DNA from: Caryophanales bacterium UBA6448
Lineage (GTDB): Bacteria > Bacillota_I > Bacilli_A > RF39 > UBA660
Assembly (NCBI GenBank): GCA_002439555.1
Contig: DJOC01000056.1
Location: 42,756-76,582, forward strand
DNA length: 33,827 nucleotides
Direction: 5' to 3'
The translations under genes were made by a program, and so were the position numbers. Numbering within the stretch: the stretch's first letter is position 1; each line of letters begins with the position of its first letter. Below, piece after piece: positions 7,047 through 14,472 of the stretch. Below the pieces are notes generated by a model. That model had not been told where the DNA came from, made no database searches, and was given only the letters and a program-made list of their open reading frames with translations.

Positions 7047-8094
7047 ATGAAAGAAAAATTAAATAGTTTAAAAGAAAGATTAGAAGTTATTGGGAGGTCA
7101 CTTTGACATCTCTAAAATAAATGCTGAAATACAGGAGTTAAAAAATAAAACTTTGGAGGAAGGATTTTATAATGATCCAGTAAAATCCACAGAAGTTTTA
7201 ACATCCCTTAGTAGAAAACAAAAAGAGGTAAAAGAATATAACTCCTTAAATGAGGAGATTAGTGATGATCTAGAGCTTATTGAGTTAGTAACTGATGAAG
7301 AAATTATGAGTTTATCAAAAAGAATTGAAGATTTAGAATATGACACGTATTTTAAGGGAGAATTTGATAGTCTTAATTGTTATTTAGAAATTCATCCAGG
7401 AGCCGGTGGAACAGAAAGCTGTGATTTTGCAAATATGCTTCTTGAGATGTATGAAAAGTTTTGTGAAAAAAATAAATTTAAATATGAAGTTATTTATCTT
7501 CAAAAAGGTGAAGAAGCAGGCGTTAAGTCCGTTAATATTAAAATATCTTCGGAAAATGCCTATGGTCTTTTGAAATATGAAAGTGGTGTTCATAGACTTG
7601 TAAGAATATCTCCGTTTGATTCGAATTCTCGTAGACATACTTCATTTGCCTCAGTAAATGTAACTCCTGAAATTAAAAAGAATATTGATATTGAAATAAA
7701 TGAAAATGATTTAAAGATTGATGTATATCATTCTTCGGGTGCTGGAGGACAAAGCGTTAATACAAGTAACTCCGCGGTAAGAATAACCCATCTTCCATCG
7801 AAGATTGTGGTAGCGGTTCAAAATGAAAGAAGTCAACTTCGTAATAAAGAGATTGCTATGGAAATTTTGAAAAATAAGTTATATTTATTAGAACTTGAAA
7901 AGAAAGAATCACTAACTAATAAACTTAAAAATAATGATAGTATAAATTTTGGTAGTCAAATTCGAAGTTATATTTTAGAACCTTACAAACTTGTTAAAGA
8001 TTATCGTACAAATTTTGAAAGTAATGATCCAGAAAGTATTTTAAATGGAGAAATTATGAATATGCTTATTTACAATGTTAAGGAAATGAAATGA
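7047..8094 (+). CDS. prfB: Peptide chain release factor 2, expressed by programmed +1 frameshifting
   Basis: RF2 releases nascent chains at UGA and UAA. The coding sequence is 7047-7103 joined to 7105-8094: 19 codons from ATG 7047 (ribosome binding site AGAAAGGA) end at CTT, the in-frame TGA 7104-7106 is bypassed by slipping one base, and translation resumes at GAC. The product is 348 residues. It has the RF2 anticodon-like tripeptide SPF (residues 188-190, in RISPFDSNSRRH) and the catalytic GGQ (233-235, in SSGAGGQSVNTS), plus EIHPGAGGTES near 114. The frameshift senses RF2 level: low RF2 means slow termination at UGA and more shift. The stop overlaps the next start as ATGA (8091-8094). Confidence 0.96.
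7092..7107 (+). promoter_or_regulatory. prfB programmed +1 frameshift site
   Basis: An internal Shine-Dalgarno-like GGGAGG (7092-7097), a 3-base spacer (TCA), the slippery CTT (7101-7103), the TGA stop (7104-7106) and a following C make the standard bacterial RF2 recoding signal CUU-UGA-C. The 3-base spacing matches the known requirement for the stimulatory element. Confidence 0.96.
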
Positions 8095-8669
8095 ATAAAG
8101 ATATTCTAGTTAATAAATTAAATCCTTTAGAAAAAGACTTTATACCAGAGAATTTAGTAAAAGTCCAGTTAATTGAAACACCAAAATTAAAAGATGGTAT
8201 GCTAACATTTTTAGATGAAGAAGCTTATCAGATGTTTTTGCTTTTCCGCCTTGAGGGACTATATAATGGTGTGAATATGATTGTAGATTCTGGTTATAGA
8301 CCTTATGAATATCAAAAATATATATTAAAATATAATTTATTAAAAAAAGGATTGTCTGCCTATAAAATGGTAGCATTACCAGGACAATCTGAACATCAAA
8401 CTGGTCTTGCATTAGATTTTGCTTTAATTATAAATAATATTTATGTTGATAATTTTGATGATTCGTTTAAAGAGGTAAAGTGGATACACGAAAATGCATA
8501 TAAATATGGTTTTATTTTAAGGTATCCCAAAGGTAAAGAGGACACAACCGGTTTTTCTTATGAATATTGGCATTTAAGGTATGTAGGTAAAGAAGTATCA
8601 TACTATATGCATAATGAAAATATTAGTACTTTGGAAGAATATCATTTACTAAATTATACAAAAAAATAA
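8091..8669 (+). CDS. D-Ala-D-Ala carboxypeptidase-like peptidase (VanY/M15B family), no visible export signal
   Basis: The 192-residue protein is a compact peptidase domain of the M15B (VanY/DacB) family, which trims terminal D-Ala from peptidoglycan precursors. Zinc ligands are His102 and Asp109 (SEHQTGLALDF) and His161 (YEYWHLRYVG), with catalytic Glu158. SGYRPYEYQ near 67-75 is the usual substrate-site stretch. Oddly, the N terminus (MNKDILVNKLNPLEKDF) has no signal peptide or membrane anchor, which extracellular members normally have. Either this protein acts in the cytoplasm, is exported differently, or lost its leader. It overlaps prfB by ATGA, so its translation is probably coupled to a cytoplasmic-protein gene. 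Confidence 0.85.
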   Translation: MNKDILVNKLNPLEKDFIPENLVKVQLIETPKLKDGMLTFLDEEAYQMFLLFRLEGLYNGVNMIVDSGYRPYEYQKYILKYNLLKKGLSAYKMVALPGQSEHQTGLALDFALIINNIYVDNFDDSFKEVKWIHENAYKYGFILRYPKGKEDTTGFSYEYWHLRYVGKEVSYYMHNENISTLEEYHLLNYTKK

Positions 8670-8677
8670 AAAAGTAC

Positions 8678-8708
8678 TTGTAAAACAAAAATAATTTGGT
8701 ATTATATT
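8678..8708 (+). promoter_or_regulatory. Candidate promoter for leaderless tilS
   Basis: TTGTAA (8678-8683) is followed by overlapping -10 options: TATTAT (8700-8705, 16-base spacer) or TATATT (8703-8708, 19-base spacer). Either would start transcription at about 8712-8715, on or within three bases of the ATG at 8715. Confidence 0.5.
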
Positions 8709-8714
8709 AATCGT

Positions 8715-10001
8715 ATGAATAATGTAATTGAATTTTTAAAATCTAAAATATCAAATGAAGACACAGTTATTGTGGCTTGTTCTGGTGGACCAGATTCTAT
8801 GTGTCTTTTAGATATCGTAAAATCAGTAACAAATAATATTGTTGTAGCTTGTGTTAATCATAATGTTAGAGAAAGTTCTAAAGAGGAATTTGAATATGTT
8901 AGGGGTTTCGCAAATAAAAATAATCTAAAGTTCGAAGGCGTGGAACTTACATTTAATACACTTGCTAACTTTGAATGTAATGCTAGAAATAAAAGATATG
9001 AATTTTTTAATGAACTTCTTGAAAAGTATCAAGCAAAATATATTTTAACTGCTCACCACGGTGATGATTTAATTGAAACTATACTTATGCGTTTAACAAG
9101 AGGATCTAAATTATCTGGCTACATTGGAATTAAAAAGGAAAACAACAAATATTTAAGGCCTCTATTATATGTTACTAAAAAAGATATTATAAAGTATTTA
9201 GATAACAAACAAATTAAATATTTTATTGATGAAACTAATAATAGTGATGAACACCGAAGAAATCGTTATCGAAAAAATATTATTCCATTTTTAAAGAAAG
9301 AAGATAAAAATATTCATTTAAAATATTTAAAATTTAGTGAGGAACTCGAAGAATATGACGACTTTATTAACGGTTATATAAAAAAACTAAATGTTATTAA
9401 GAATAGTACTATTAACTTGGAAGTATTAAAAAAAGAGAAACCATTTATTCGAAGAAAAACTATTGAATATTTAATTAAAAATATCCAAAAAAATGATATT
9501 TTAGAAATTAATGATAATACTTTAATGGAAATATTAAAAATTGCTGAATCTAAAAAAAGTAATGTTAAAATTAATTTAAATAATGGTTATATTGCCCAAA
9601 AAAAATATAATGAATTAGTTATTAAAAAAGAACTTCTTCAAGATAATTATTCTATAGAATTTGATAATTACTTTGAAAATGATGAATATATTATTCGTAA
9701 AGTCTCTGAATATGATGGTAATAGTAATTTCGTTTTGAGACTTGATTTAACAAAAGTTAAACTTCCCCTTATAATTAGGACAAGAAAAACTGGTGATAAA
9801 ATGCAAGTTAAAAATCTTGGAACTAAAAAAGTTAAAGATATACTTATTAATGAAAAGATTGATATTGATAAAAGAAAAAATATTCCTATTGTAATTGATA
9901 GTAAAAATAATATATTATGGTTACCTGGAATTAAAAAAAGTAAATTTGATGTAGGAAAAAATGAAAAGTGTGATATAATACTTTTATGCGAAAGGAAATG
10001 A
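8715..10001 (+). CDS. tilS: tRNA(Ile)-lysidine synthase
   Basis: TilS attaches lysine to C34 of the CAU-anticodon tRNA-Ile using ATP, so that it reads AUA; it is essential in an AT-rich genome. The 428-residue protein has the N-type ATP pyrophosphatase loop SGGPDS (23-28), then the family blocks CVNHNVRESS and LTAHHGDDLIETILMRLTRG. The C-terminal domain contains the TilS-C pattern RTRKTGDKMQV and ILWLPGIKKS. The length is normal. No Shine-Dalgarno sequence precedes ATG 8715 (upstream bases are TATTAATCGT), in contrast with nearly all its neighbours. It ends 4 bases before ftsH; the hprT gene that lies between them in Bacillus is absent here. Confidence 0.95.
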   Translation: MNNVIEFLKSKISNEDTVIVACSGGPDSMCLLDIVKSVTNNIVVACVNHNVRESSKEEFEYVRGFANKNNLKFEGVELTFNTLANFECNARNKRYEFFNELLEKYQAKYILTAHHGDDLIETILMRLTRGSKLSGYIGIKKENNKYLRPLLYVTKKDIIKYLDNKQIKYFIDETNNSDEHRRNRYRKNIIPFLKKEDKNIHLKYLKFSEELEEYDDFINGYIKKLNVIKNSTINLEVLKKEKPFIRRKTIEYLIKNIQKNDILEINDNTLMEILKIAESKKSNVKINLNNGYIAQKKYNELVIKKELLQDNYSIEFDNYFENDEYIIRKVSEYDGNSNFVLRLDLTKVKLPLIIRTRKTGDKMQVKNLGTKKVKDILINEKIDIDKRKNIPIVIDSKNNILWLPGIKKSKFDVGKNEKCDIILLCERK

Positions 10002-10005
10002 TGAA

Positions 10006-12000
10006 ATGAAAAATGCAAAGAAAACTTCTTTTATAAAATTATTAGGACCATATTTAGTAATGGGAATGATAATTGGAATTATAATGGTTGTTCTTAATTT
10101 ACAAGGAATGACTGTTAACAATTTATCAACAGGAAAATTACTTACTGCTTTAGAAAATAACGAAGTAAAAGAAATTGTAATTACTCCGAAAAGTAGTGAA
10201 TCAATTTATTATGTTGAAGGAAAATTATCTTCATATAAAGATGGTGAATCATTTAAAACTAAAGTAGTTGAGGATGAAATACCACAAATTATTGAATATG
10301 TTCAAAAAAATAAAATTGAAAAATATGATACTAACAAAGATCCGGGATCTAGTGCATTATTATATATTGTAGTAAATGTCTTACCAATTATTATAGTAGT
10401 AATGGTTGCATACTCACTATTTAATAAACTTGCTAGTTCAAATAAAAATTCAATGGATTTTGGTAGAAGTAAAGCAAGATTAAGTGATGATAAAGATAAG
10501 AAGTCATTTAAAGATGTTGCTGGACTTAAAGAGGAAAAGGAGGAAGTTGAAGAATTAATTGACTTTCTTAAAAATCCTAAAAAGTTCCAAAATATGGGGG
10601 CTAGAATACCAAAGGGTGTTTTACTTGTAGGTCCTCCGGGAACTGGTAAAACTTTACTTGCTAAAGCTATCGCTGGCGAAGCAAATGTCCCATTTTTCTA
10701 TATAAGTGGTTCAGATTTTGTTGAATTATTCGTTGGTGTTGGTGCATCAAGAGTTAGAGATATGTTTAAAGAAGCTAAAAGAAATGCACCTTGTTTAATC
10801 TTTATTGATGAAATAGATGCTGTTGGTCGTCAAAGAGGAACTGGTCTTGGTGGTGGACACGATGAAAGAGAACAAACATTAAATCAACTTCTTACAGAAA
10901 TGGATGGATTTGGTGCTAATGAAGGTATCATTATTATCGCTGCAACAAATAGACCGGATGTATTAGACCCTGCATTACTTAGACCAGGAAGATTTGATAG
11001 ACAAGTTACTGTTAGTCTTCCAGATTCAAATGAAAGAGAAGCAATATTAAAAGTTCACGCAAAAAATAAAATATTAGATAAGTCAATAAAATTATCAGCG
11101 ATTGCTGCAAGAACGCCAGGTTTTAGTGGAGCAGATTTGGAAAACTTACTTAATGAAGCTGCATTGCTTGCTGTTCGTCGTAATAAAGATAAAATTACTA
11201 TTGATGAAATTGATGAAGCCACAGATAGAGTACTTCTTGGACCTGCAAAAACTACAAGAAAGATTACTGATAAAGAGAAGAAAATTGTTTCATTACACGA
11301 AGCAGGACATGCTGTTATTGGCCTTAAAAATGAATATGCGGAAGTAGTTCATAAAATTACTATTATTCCTCGTGGAATGGCTGGTGGTTATACTATGATG
11401 CTTCCTAAAGAAGAAAATTTATCTATAATGACTAAAAATGAATTATTAGGAAGAATTACTGGTTTACTTGGTGGCCGTGTTAGTGAAGAACACTTCTTAC
11501 ATGAAATGAGTACAGGTGCTTCTGATGACTTTAAAAAAGCCACTGCTATTGCAAGAAGTATGGTTACTGAATATGGTATGAGTGAACTTGGACCAATGCA
11601 ATATGAAGAAAGAGAAAAAAATGTTTTTCTTGGTAGAGATTATGCTAAGAGTAAAGATTTCTCTGATCAAGTTGCATTAGAAATTGATCGAGCAACAAGA
11701 AAAATTATTGATGAATGTTATGAAAAGGCTAAAAAGATTGTTGCTGATAATGAAGCACTAATTATGTTGCTTTCAGATGCTTTGATGAAATATGAAACTC
11801 TTAATAAAGAACAAATAGATTATATTGTTGAAAATGGAACTATTCCATCTGAAGAAGTTTTTGAAAAAACATCTGATGATGCAAAGATTAAAACAATTGA
11901 TGAATTAAAAGAAATAGCAAAAGAAAAGAAAATAAAAAATTATACAAAAATGACAAAGACTGAACTTGAAGAAGCTATAAAAGAAAGCGGGGAAGAATAA
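10006..12000 (+). CDS. ftsH: ATP-dependent zinc metalloprotease FtsH with an extra C-terminal Rho_N/SAP-like motif
   Basis: FtsH is a membrane-anchored AAA+ protease that degrades misfolded and regulatory proteins. Two membrane segments (about 12-31 and 117-138) flank an extracytoplasmic domain. The AAA module has Walker A GPPGTGKT (209-216), Walker B with FIDEID (266-271) and arginine-finger region RPGRFDRQ. The protease has HEAGH (431-435) with the further acidic ligand region STGASDDF. At 664 residues it is slightly long. The extra tail at about 630-661 (IDELKEIAKEKKI, then KNYTKMTKTELEEAI) reads like the helix-loop-helix of Rho N-terminal or SAP domains, which is not part of standard FtsH. 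The ribosome binding site AAAGGA lies in the end of tilS. Confidence 0.95.
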   Translation: MKNAKKTSFIKLLGPYLVMGMIIGIIMVVLNLQGMTVNNLSTGKLLTALENNEVKEIVITPKSSESIYYVEGKLSSYKDGESFKTKVVEDEIPQIIEYVQKNKIEKYDTNKDPGSSALLYIVVNVLPIIIVVMVAYSLFNKLASSNKNSMDFGRSKARLSDDKDKKSFKDVAGLKEEKEEVEELIDFLKNPKKFQNMGARIPKGVLLVGPPGTGKTLLAKAIAGEANVPFFYISGSDFVELFVGVGASRVRDMFKEAKRNAPCLIFIDEIDAVGRQRGTGLGGGHDEREQTLNQLLTEMDGFGANEGIIIIAATNRPDVLDPALLRPGRFDRQVTVSLPDSNEREAILKVHAKNKILDKSIKLSAIAARTPGFSGADLENLLNEAALLAVRRNKDKITIDEIDEATDRVLLGPAKTTRKITDKEKKIVSLHEAGHAVIGLKNEYAEVVHKITIIPRGMAGGYTMMLPKEENLSIMTKNELLGRITGLLGGRVSEEHFLHEMSTGASDDFKKATAIARSMVTEYGMSELGPMQYEEREKNVFLGRDYAKSKDFSDQVALEIDRATRKIIDECYEKAKKIVADNEALIMLLSDALMKYETLNKEQIDYIVENGTIPSEEVFEKTSDDAKIKTIDELKEIAKEKKIKNYTKMTKTELEEAIKESGEE

Positions 12001-12001
12001 T

Positions 12002-12220
12002 ATGTTAGAAACTATTTTATTAGTGGTATCCGTACTTCTTATTGTTATAGTATTATTACAAAGCAATAAAGCATCTGATGCTGGAAATATTATTACCGGT
12101 GGAAATGAAGCATTATTTAAGAATATGAAAGAACGTGGAGCAGAACTTTTTATAAGTAGATTAACTCTTGCTTTAGGTATTGTATTCTTTATAATATCAT
12201 TTATATTATTTTTGAAATAA
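12002..12220 (+). CDS. secG: Preprotein translocase subunit SecG
   Basis: SecG is the small third subunit of the SecYEG channel. The 72-residue protein has two membrane segments (about 3-20 and 52-71) joined by the conserved cytoplasmic loop with LLQSNKASDAG, ITGGNEALF, KERGAEL and the R-x-T segment ISRLTL, all typical of SecG. The start is one base after the ftsH stop, so the two are probably cotranscribed and coupled. A terminator follows directly. The pairing ftsH-secG puts two membrane-protein quality and export functions together; secY itself is 11 kb downstream. Confidence 0.93.
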   Translation: MLETILLVVSVLLIVIVLLQSNKASDAGNIITGGNEALFKNMKERGAELFISRLTLALGIVFFIISFILFLK

Positions 12221-12240
12221 GGAGGGAAACCTTCTTTTTT
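12219..12240 (+). terminator. Intrinsic terminator of tilS-ftsH-secG
   Basis: AAGGAGG (12219-12225) pairs with CCTTCTT (12230-12236) around a GAAA tetraloop, with one G-T pair, and is followed by six Ts. The 5' arm overlaps the last two bases of the secG stop codon and is a perfect Shine-Dalgarno-like sequence that would be hidden in the stem. Confidence 0.8.
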
Positions 12241-12241
12241 A

Positions 12242-12270
12242 TTGATATTTTTTTATCTGTGTGTTATTAT
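12242..12270 (+). promoter_or_regulatory. Candidate promoter of gpmI
   Basis: TTGATA (12242-12247), a 17-base spacer and TATTAT (12265-12270), preceded by TGTG, follow the secG terminator directly. The start would be near 12277, about 16 bases before the ATG at 12293. Confidence 0.55.
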
Positions 12271-12292
12271 TTTTTTAGAAAGAATTGAGATT

Positions 12293-13795
12293 ATGAAAAA
12301 AATTATAACAATAATATTTGATGGATTTGGAATGAAAGAAAGTGACTATGGTAATGCAATTATTAATGCAAATATGGTTAATTTTAATAAGTTCTACAAT
12401 GAAAATCCCCATACAACACTTTTTGCTAGTGGACACTATGTAGGACTTCACGATGGCCAGTTTGGTAATAGCGAAATTGGCCATCAAACTATAGGAGCGG
12501 GGAGACTTATTAAAAGTAGAGAAGTCTTAACTGATGAATATTTAGATAATCTATATTTAAATGATGATGATAATATTCAAAAGTTAAAAGGATTAACATC
12601 AAAAGCTGTTCATTTAATGGGCCTTGCAAGTGATGGTAATGTGCATGCGGGTATTGATGATTTCTTAAAAATGTATGAGTATTTAGTTAAAATAGGGTTT
12701 ACAAAAATATTTTTTCATTTAATAACAGATGGCCGTGATACTGATTGTAGGGCAGCGTATAATTACATATCCCTAATTGAAAAAAATATTCAAAAAAATA
12801 AAGTTGGCTCTATAGCAAGTATATGTGGTAGATATTATGCAATGGATCGTGATAAAAATTATGATAGAACTAAAATATATTATGATTTAGTTACAAAAGG
12901 TAGAGGCACAGAAATAATTAATATAGAAAATGCTTTAAAAGCAAGTTATGATAAAGGTATTACCGATGAATTTTTAAGACCTATGGTTATTAATAGAGAA
13001 GGAACTATCAAAGATGGTGATGTTCTAATGTGGATGAATTATCGTTCTGACAGAAGTAAACAAATATTACTTGCTTTAACTAACCCTAAATTTGCAGAAT
13101 TTGATGTTACATTAATGCCTAATCTTGAAGTATTTACTTTCTTTAATCACGACAAACAAATAAAAGCCAATGTGCTTATAAATGAACCTAATATTGATAA
13201 TAGTTTAGGAATATACTTATCAAAACTAGGTATGACTCAAGCAAGAATTGCCGAAAGTGAAAAATATCCTCATGTAACATATTTTTTTGATGAAGGCTAT
13301 GAAGGAAAACTCGAAGGTGTTGATAAATTCCACATTCCATCTCCAGATGTTGCTACTTATGATTTAAAACCTGAAATGAGTGCTGTAAGCGTAACTAAAA
13401 AGGTTATTAATGCGATAGAACAAGACTATGATTTTATTTTAGTTAATTTTGCAAATCCTGATATGGTAGGTCATACAGGAAATATGGAAGCAACAACTAA
13501 AGCGTGTATGGCACTTGATATTTGCTTTAGTAAAATATTACAGGTCGCTGAGGATAATTTTTATACGGTAATTCTTTTAGCAGACCATGGTAACGCTGAT
13601 ACTATGCTTTATGAAGATGGCACTCCTTGTACAACTCATAGTTATGAAAAAGTTCCATTTGTAATAAATGACCCAAAAGTAAAGTTGAAAGAAGGCGGAG
13701 ATTTAACAAATGTTGCACCAACTATACTTGATTATATGGACATAAGTATACCTAGCGAAATGACTAGTTACTCATTAATTGAAAGTGAAGAATAA
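12293..13795 (+). CDS. gpmI: 2,3-bisphosphoglycerate-independent phosphoglycerate mutase
   Basis: This glycolytic enzyme interconverts 3- and 2-phosphoglycerate using two Mn2+ ions and a phosphoserine intermediate. From ATG 12293 the product is 500 residues, close to the usual 510. It opens IITIIFDGFGMKE (Asp10 is a metal ligand) and has the catalytic serine at Ser60 in DGQFGNSEIGHQ. Further marks are ITDGRDTDCRAAY, GRYYAMDRDKNYDR, YRSDRSKQ, RIAESEKYPHVTYFF, NFANPDMVGHTG and LLADHGNADTM. A TTG at 12242 in the same frame would add 17 residues, but the family begins at this ATG and the extension overlaps the promoter. The ribosome binding site is weak (GAGA at 12287-12290). It is a single gene between two terminators. 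Confidence 0.95.
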   Translation: MKKIITIIFDGFGMKESDYGNAIINANMVNFNKFYNENPHTTLFASGHYVGLHDGQFGNSEIGHQTIGAGRLIKSREVLTDEYLDNLYLNDDDNIQKLKGLTSKAVHLMGLASDGNVHAGIDDFLKMYEYLVKIGFTKIFFHLITDGRDTDCRAAYNYISLIEKNIQKNKVGSIASICGRYYAMDRDKNYDRTKIYYDLVTKGRGTEIINIENALKASYDKGITDEFLRPMVINREGTIKDGDVLMWMNYRSDRSKQILLALTNPKFAEFDVTLMPNLEVFTFFNHDKQIKANVLINEPNIDNSLGIYLSKLGMTQARIAESEKYPHVTYFFDEGYEGKLEGVDKFHIPSPDVATYDLKPEMSAVSVTKKVINAIEQDYDFILVNFANPDMVGHTGNMEATTKACMALDICFSKILQVAEDNFYTVILLADHGNADTMLYEDGTPCTTHSYEKVPFVINDPKVKLKEGGDLTNVAPTILDYMDISIPSEMTSYSLIESEE

Positions 13796-13810
13796 TATCT
13801 TCATTTTTTT
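13786..13810 (+). terminator. Intrinsic terminator of gpmI
   Basis: TGAAGA (13786-13791) and TCTTCA (13798-13803) form a perfect 6-bp stem with a 6-base loop that contains the gpmI stop codon. Seven Ts follow (13804-13810). Confidence 0.85.
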
Positions 13811-13909
13811 ATATGATGTTTAATACATTATATATATTTTTTTAAAGGTTGGTTTAAAAATTGTTAAAAATATATAGTAAGTTTATTTTCATTTTATTTA
13901 AAATAATGC

Positions 13910-13937
13910 TTGCATTTATATGGATGAAACATATATA
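13910..13937 (+). promoter_or_regulatory. Upstream candidate promoter (P1) of the ribosomal supercluster
   Basis: TTGCAT (13910-13915), a 16-base spacer and TATATA (13932-13937). The 9-base string CTTGCATTT around the -35 recurs exactly 73 bases downstream at P2. Confidence 0.4.
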
Positions 13938-13949
13938 TATTGTTGCAAC

Positions 13950-13979
13950 TTTTTTATTTTTTAAAAAAATGTAAAAAAA
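13950..13979 (+). promoter_or_regulatory. A/T-tract UP-element-like sequence
   Basis: A run of T6-A-T6-A7 followed by TGTA7 ends four bases before the P2 -35 box. Alternating A and T tracts at this distance are the usual form of UP elements that bind the RNA polymerase alpha C-terminal domain at strong ribosomal promoters. The same composition is common in AT-rich gaps, so this is inference. Confidence 0.4.
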
Positions 13980-13982
13980 CAC

Positions 13983-14010
13983 TTGCATTTGGGAGTTACT
14001 TTATGATAAT
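13983..14010 (+). promoter_or_regulatory. Main candidate promoter (P2) of the S10 operon
   Basis: TTGCAT (13983-13988), a 16-base spacer and GATAAT (14005-14010). TAATAT (14007-14012, 18-base spacer) is an alternative -10. Transcription would start near 14017, giving an approximately 127-base leader before rpsJ. Confidence 0.6.
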
Positions 14011-14016
14011 ATTGTT

Positions 14017-14143
14017 TATGTATGACTGCTGTGATGTGCGAGGTTGCTGATACACTAGGAATAGTTGGTAAATATATTTTATAGTTTATCGGGTAATTTG
14101 TACGGAGCAAGCCTATATTTAATATAGACGAAAGGAGAAAAAA
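14017..14143 (+). promoter_or_regulatory. Structured 5' leader of the S10 operon (candidate ribosomal-protein autoregulatory leader)
   Basis: Three nested pairings can be drawn by hand. An outer helix joins GGTTGC (14042-14047) with GCAAGCC (14107-14113), with one bulged G. An inner hairpin ACTA-GGAA-TAGT (about 14054-14065) has a GNRA-type loop. A long hairpin joins GGTAAATATA (14067-14076) with TATA (14080-14083) and TTTATC (14085-14090), with one bulged G and one G-T pair. A further small hairpin, CTATAT-TTA-ATATAG (14113-14127), ends just before the AAAGGAG ribosome binding site. S10 operons in other bacteria are controlled through leader RNA; which protein binds here is unknown. Confidence 0.6.
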
Positions 14144-14452
14144 ATGACAAAACAAGAAATTCGTATTACTTTAAAAGCATATGACCACAGAATACTTGAT
14201 GTAGCTGCTGGAAAAATATGTGAAACAGTAAAAAGAACTGGGGGGGAAATATCTGGACCAGTACCTCTACCTACTGAAATTGAAAAATTTACAGTATTAA
14301 GAGCTGTTCATAAATATAAAGATTCTCGTGAACAATTTGAAAGAAGAACTCACAAGAGACTTATTGATATTAAAAACCCAAGCAAAGAAACAGTTGATGC
14401 GCTATCTCATTTAGATTTACCAAGTGGCGTTCAAATCAATATTAAATTATAA
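14144..14452 (+). CDS. rpsJ: 30S ribosomal protein S10
   Basis: S10 sits in the 30S head and also joins transcription antitermination complexes (NusE). The 102-residue protein is of normal length, with RITLKAYDHRILD at the start, the conserved loop SGPVPLPT and the C-terminal DLPSGVQINIKL. AAAGGAG (14131-14137) precedes ATG 14144. It is the first gene of the supercluster and directly follows the structured leader, so it would be the primary target of any leader-based control. Confidence 0.98.
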   Translation: MTKQEIRITLKAYDHRILDVAAGKICETVKRTGGEISGPVPLPTEIEKFTVLRAVHKYKDSREQFERRTHKRLIDIKNPSKETVDALSHLDLPSGVQINIKL

Positions 14453-14472
14453 GAAAAGGAAGGAAAGAAAAA

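Larger units (their letters stand above)
13796..14143 (+). other. 348-base gene-free region between gpmI and rpsJ
   Basis: After the gpmI terminator comes very AT-rich sequence with no convincing ORF on either strand (13811-13908), then two candidate promoters, an A/T-tract region and a structured leader, each listed separately. A short ORF on the minus strand here has no ribosome binding site or recognisable content. Confidence 0.7.

Noticed and set aside
9668..10018. Minus-strand ORF opposite tilS (and similar minus-strand ORFs at 515-865, 7384-7638, 8140-8412, 16828-17025, 20952-21233, 22579-22800)
   Set aside because: They lie wholly opposite strongly supported genes, lack ribosome binding sites and have no recognisable content; they are shadow frames.
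11102..11347. Plus-strand ORF inside ftsH in another frame (and 22464-22658 inside rplO)
   Set aside because: Both sit in the middle of well-conserved coding regions and have no start signal or family resemblance.
12242..12292. Longer gpmI starting at TTG 12242 with a hydrophobic 17-residue N-terminal extension
   Set aside because: The phosphoglycerate mutase family begins at the ATG at 12293, the extension overlaps the promoter candidate, and the enzyme is cytoplasmic.
13941..13966. GTTGCAAC followed by T-rich sequence as a terminator between P1 and P2
   Set aside because: The palindrome leaves no loop, so it cannot form a normal terminator hairpin.
13961..14155. Minus-strand ORF across the S10 leader
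   Set aside because: It is low-complexity, has no ribosome binding site and covers promoter and leader sequence better explained as regulatory.
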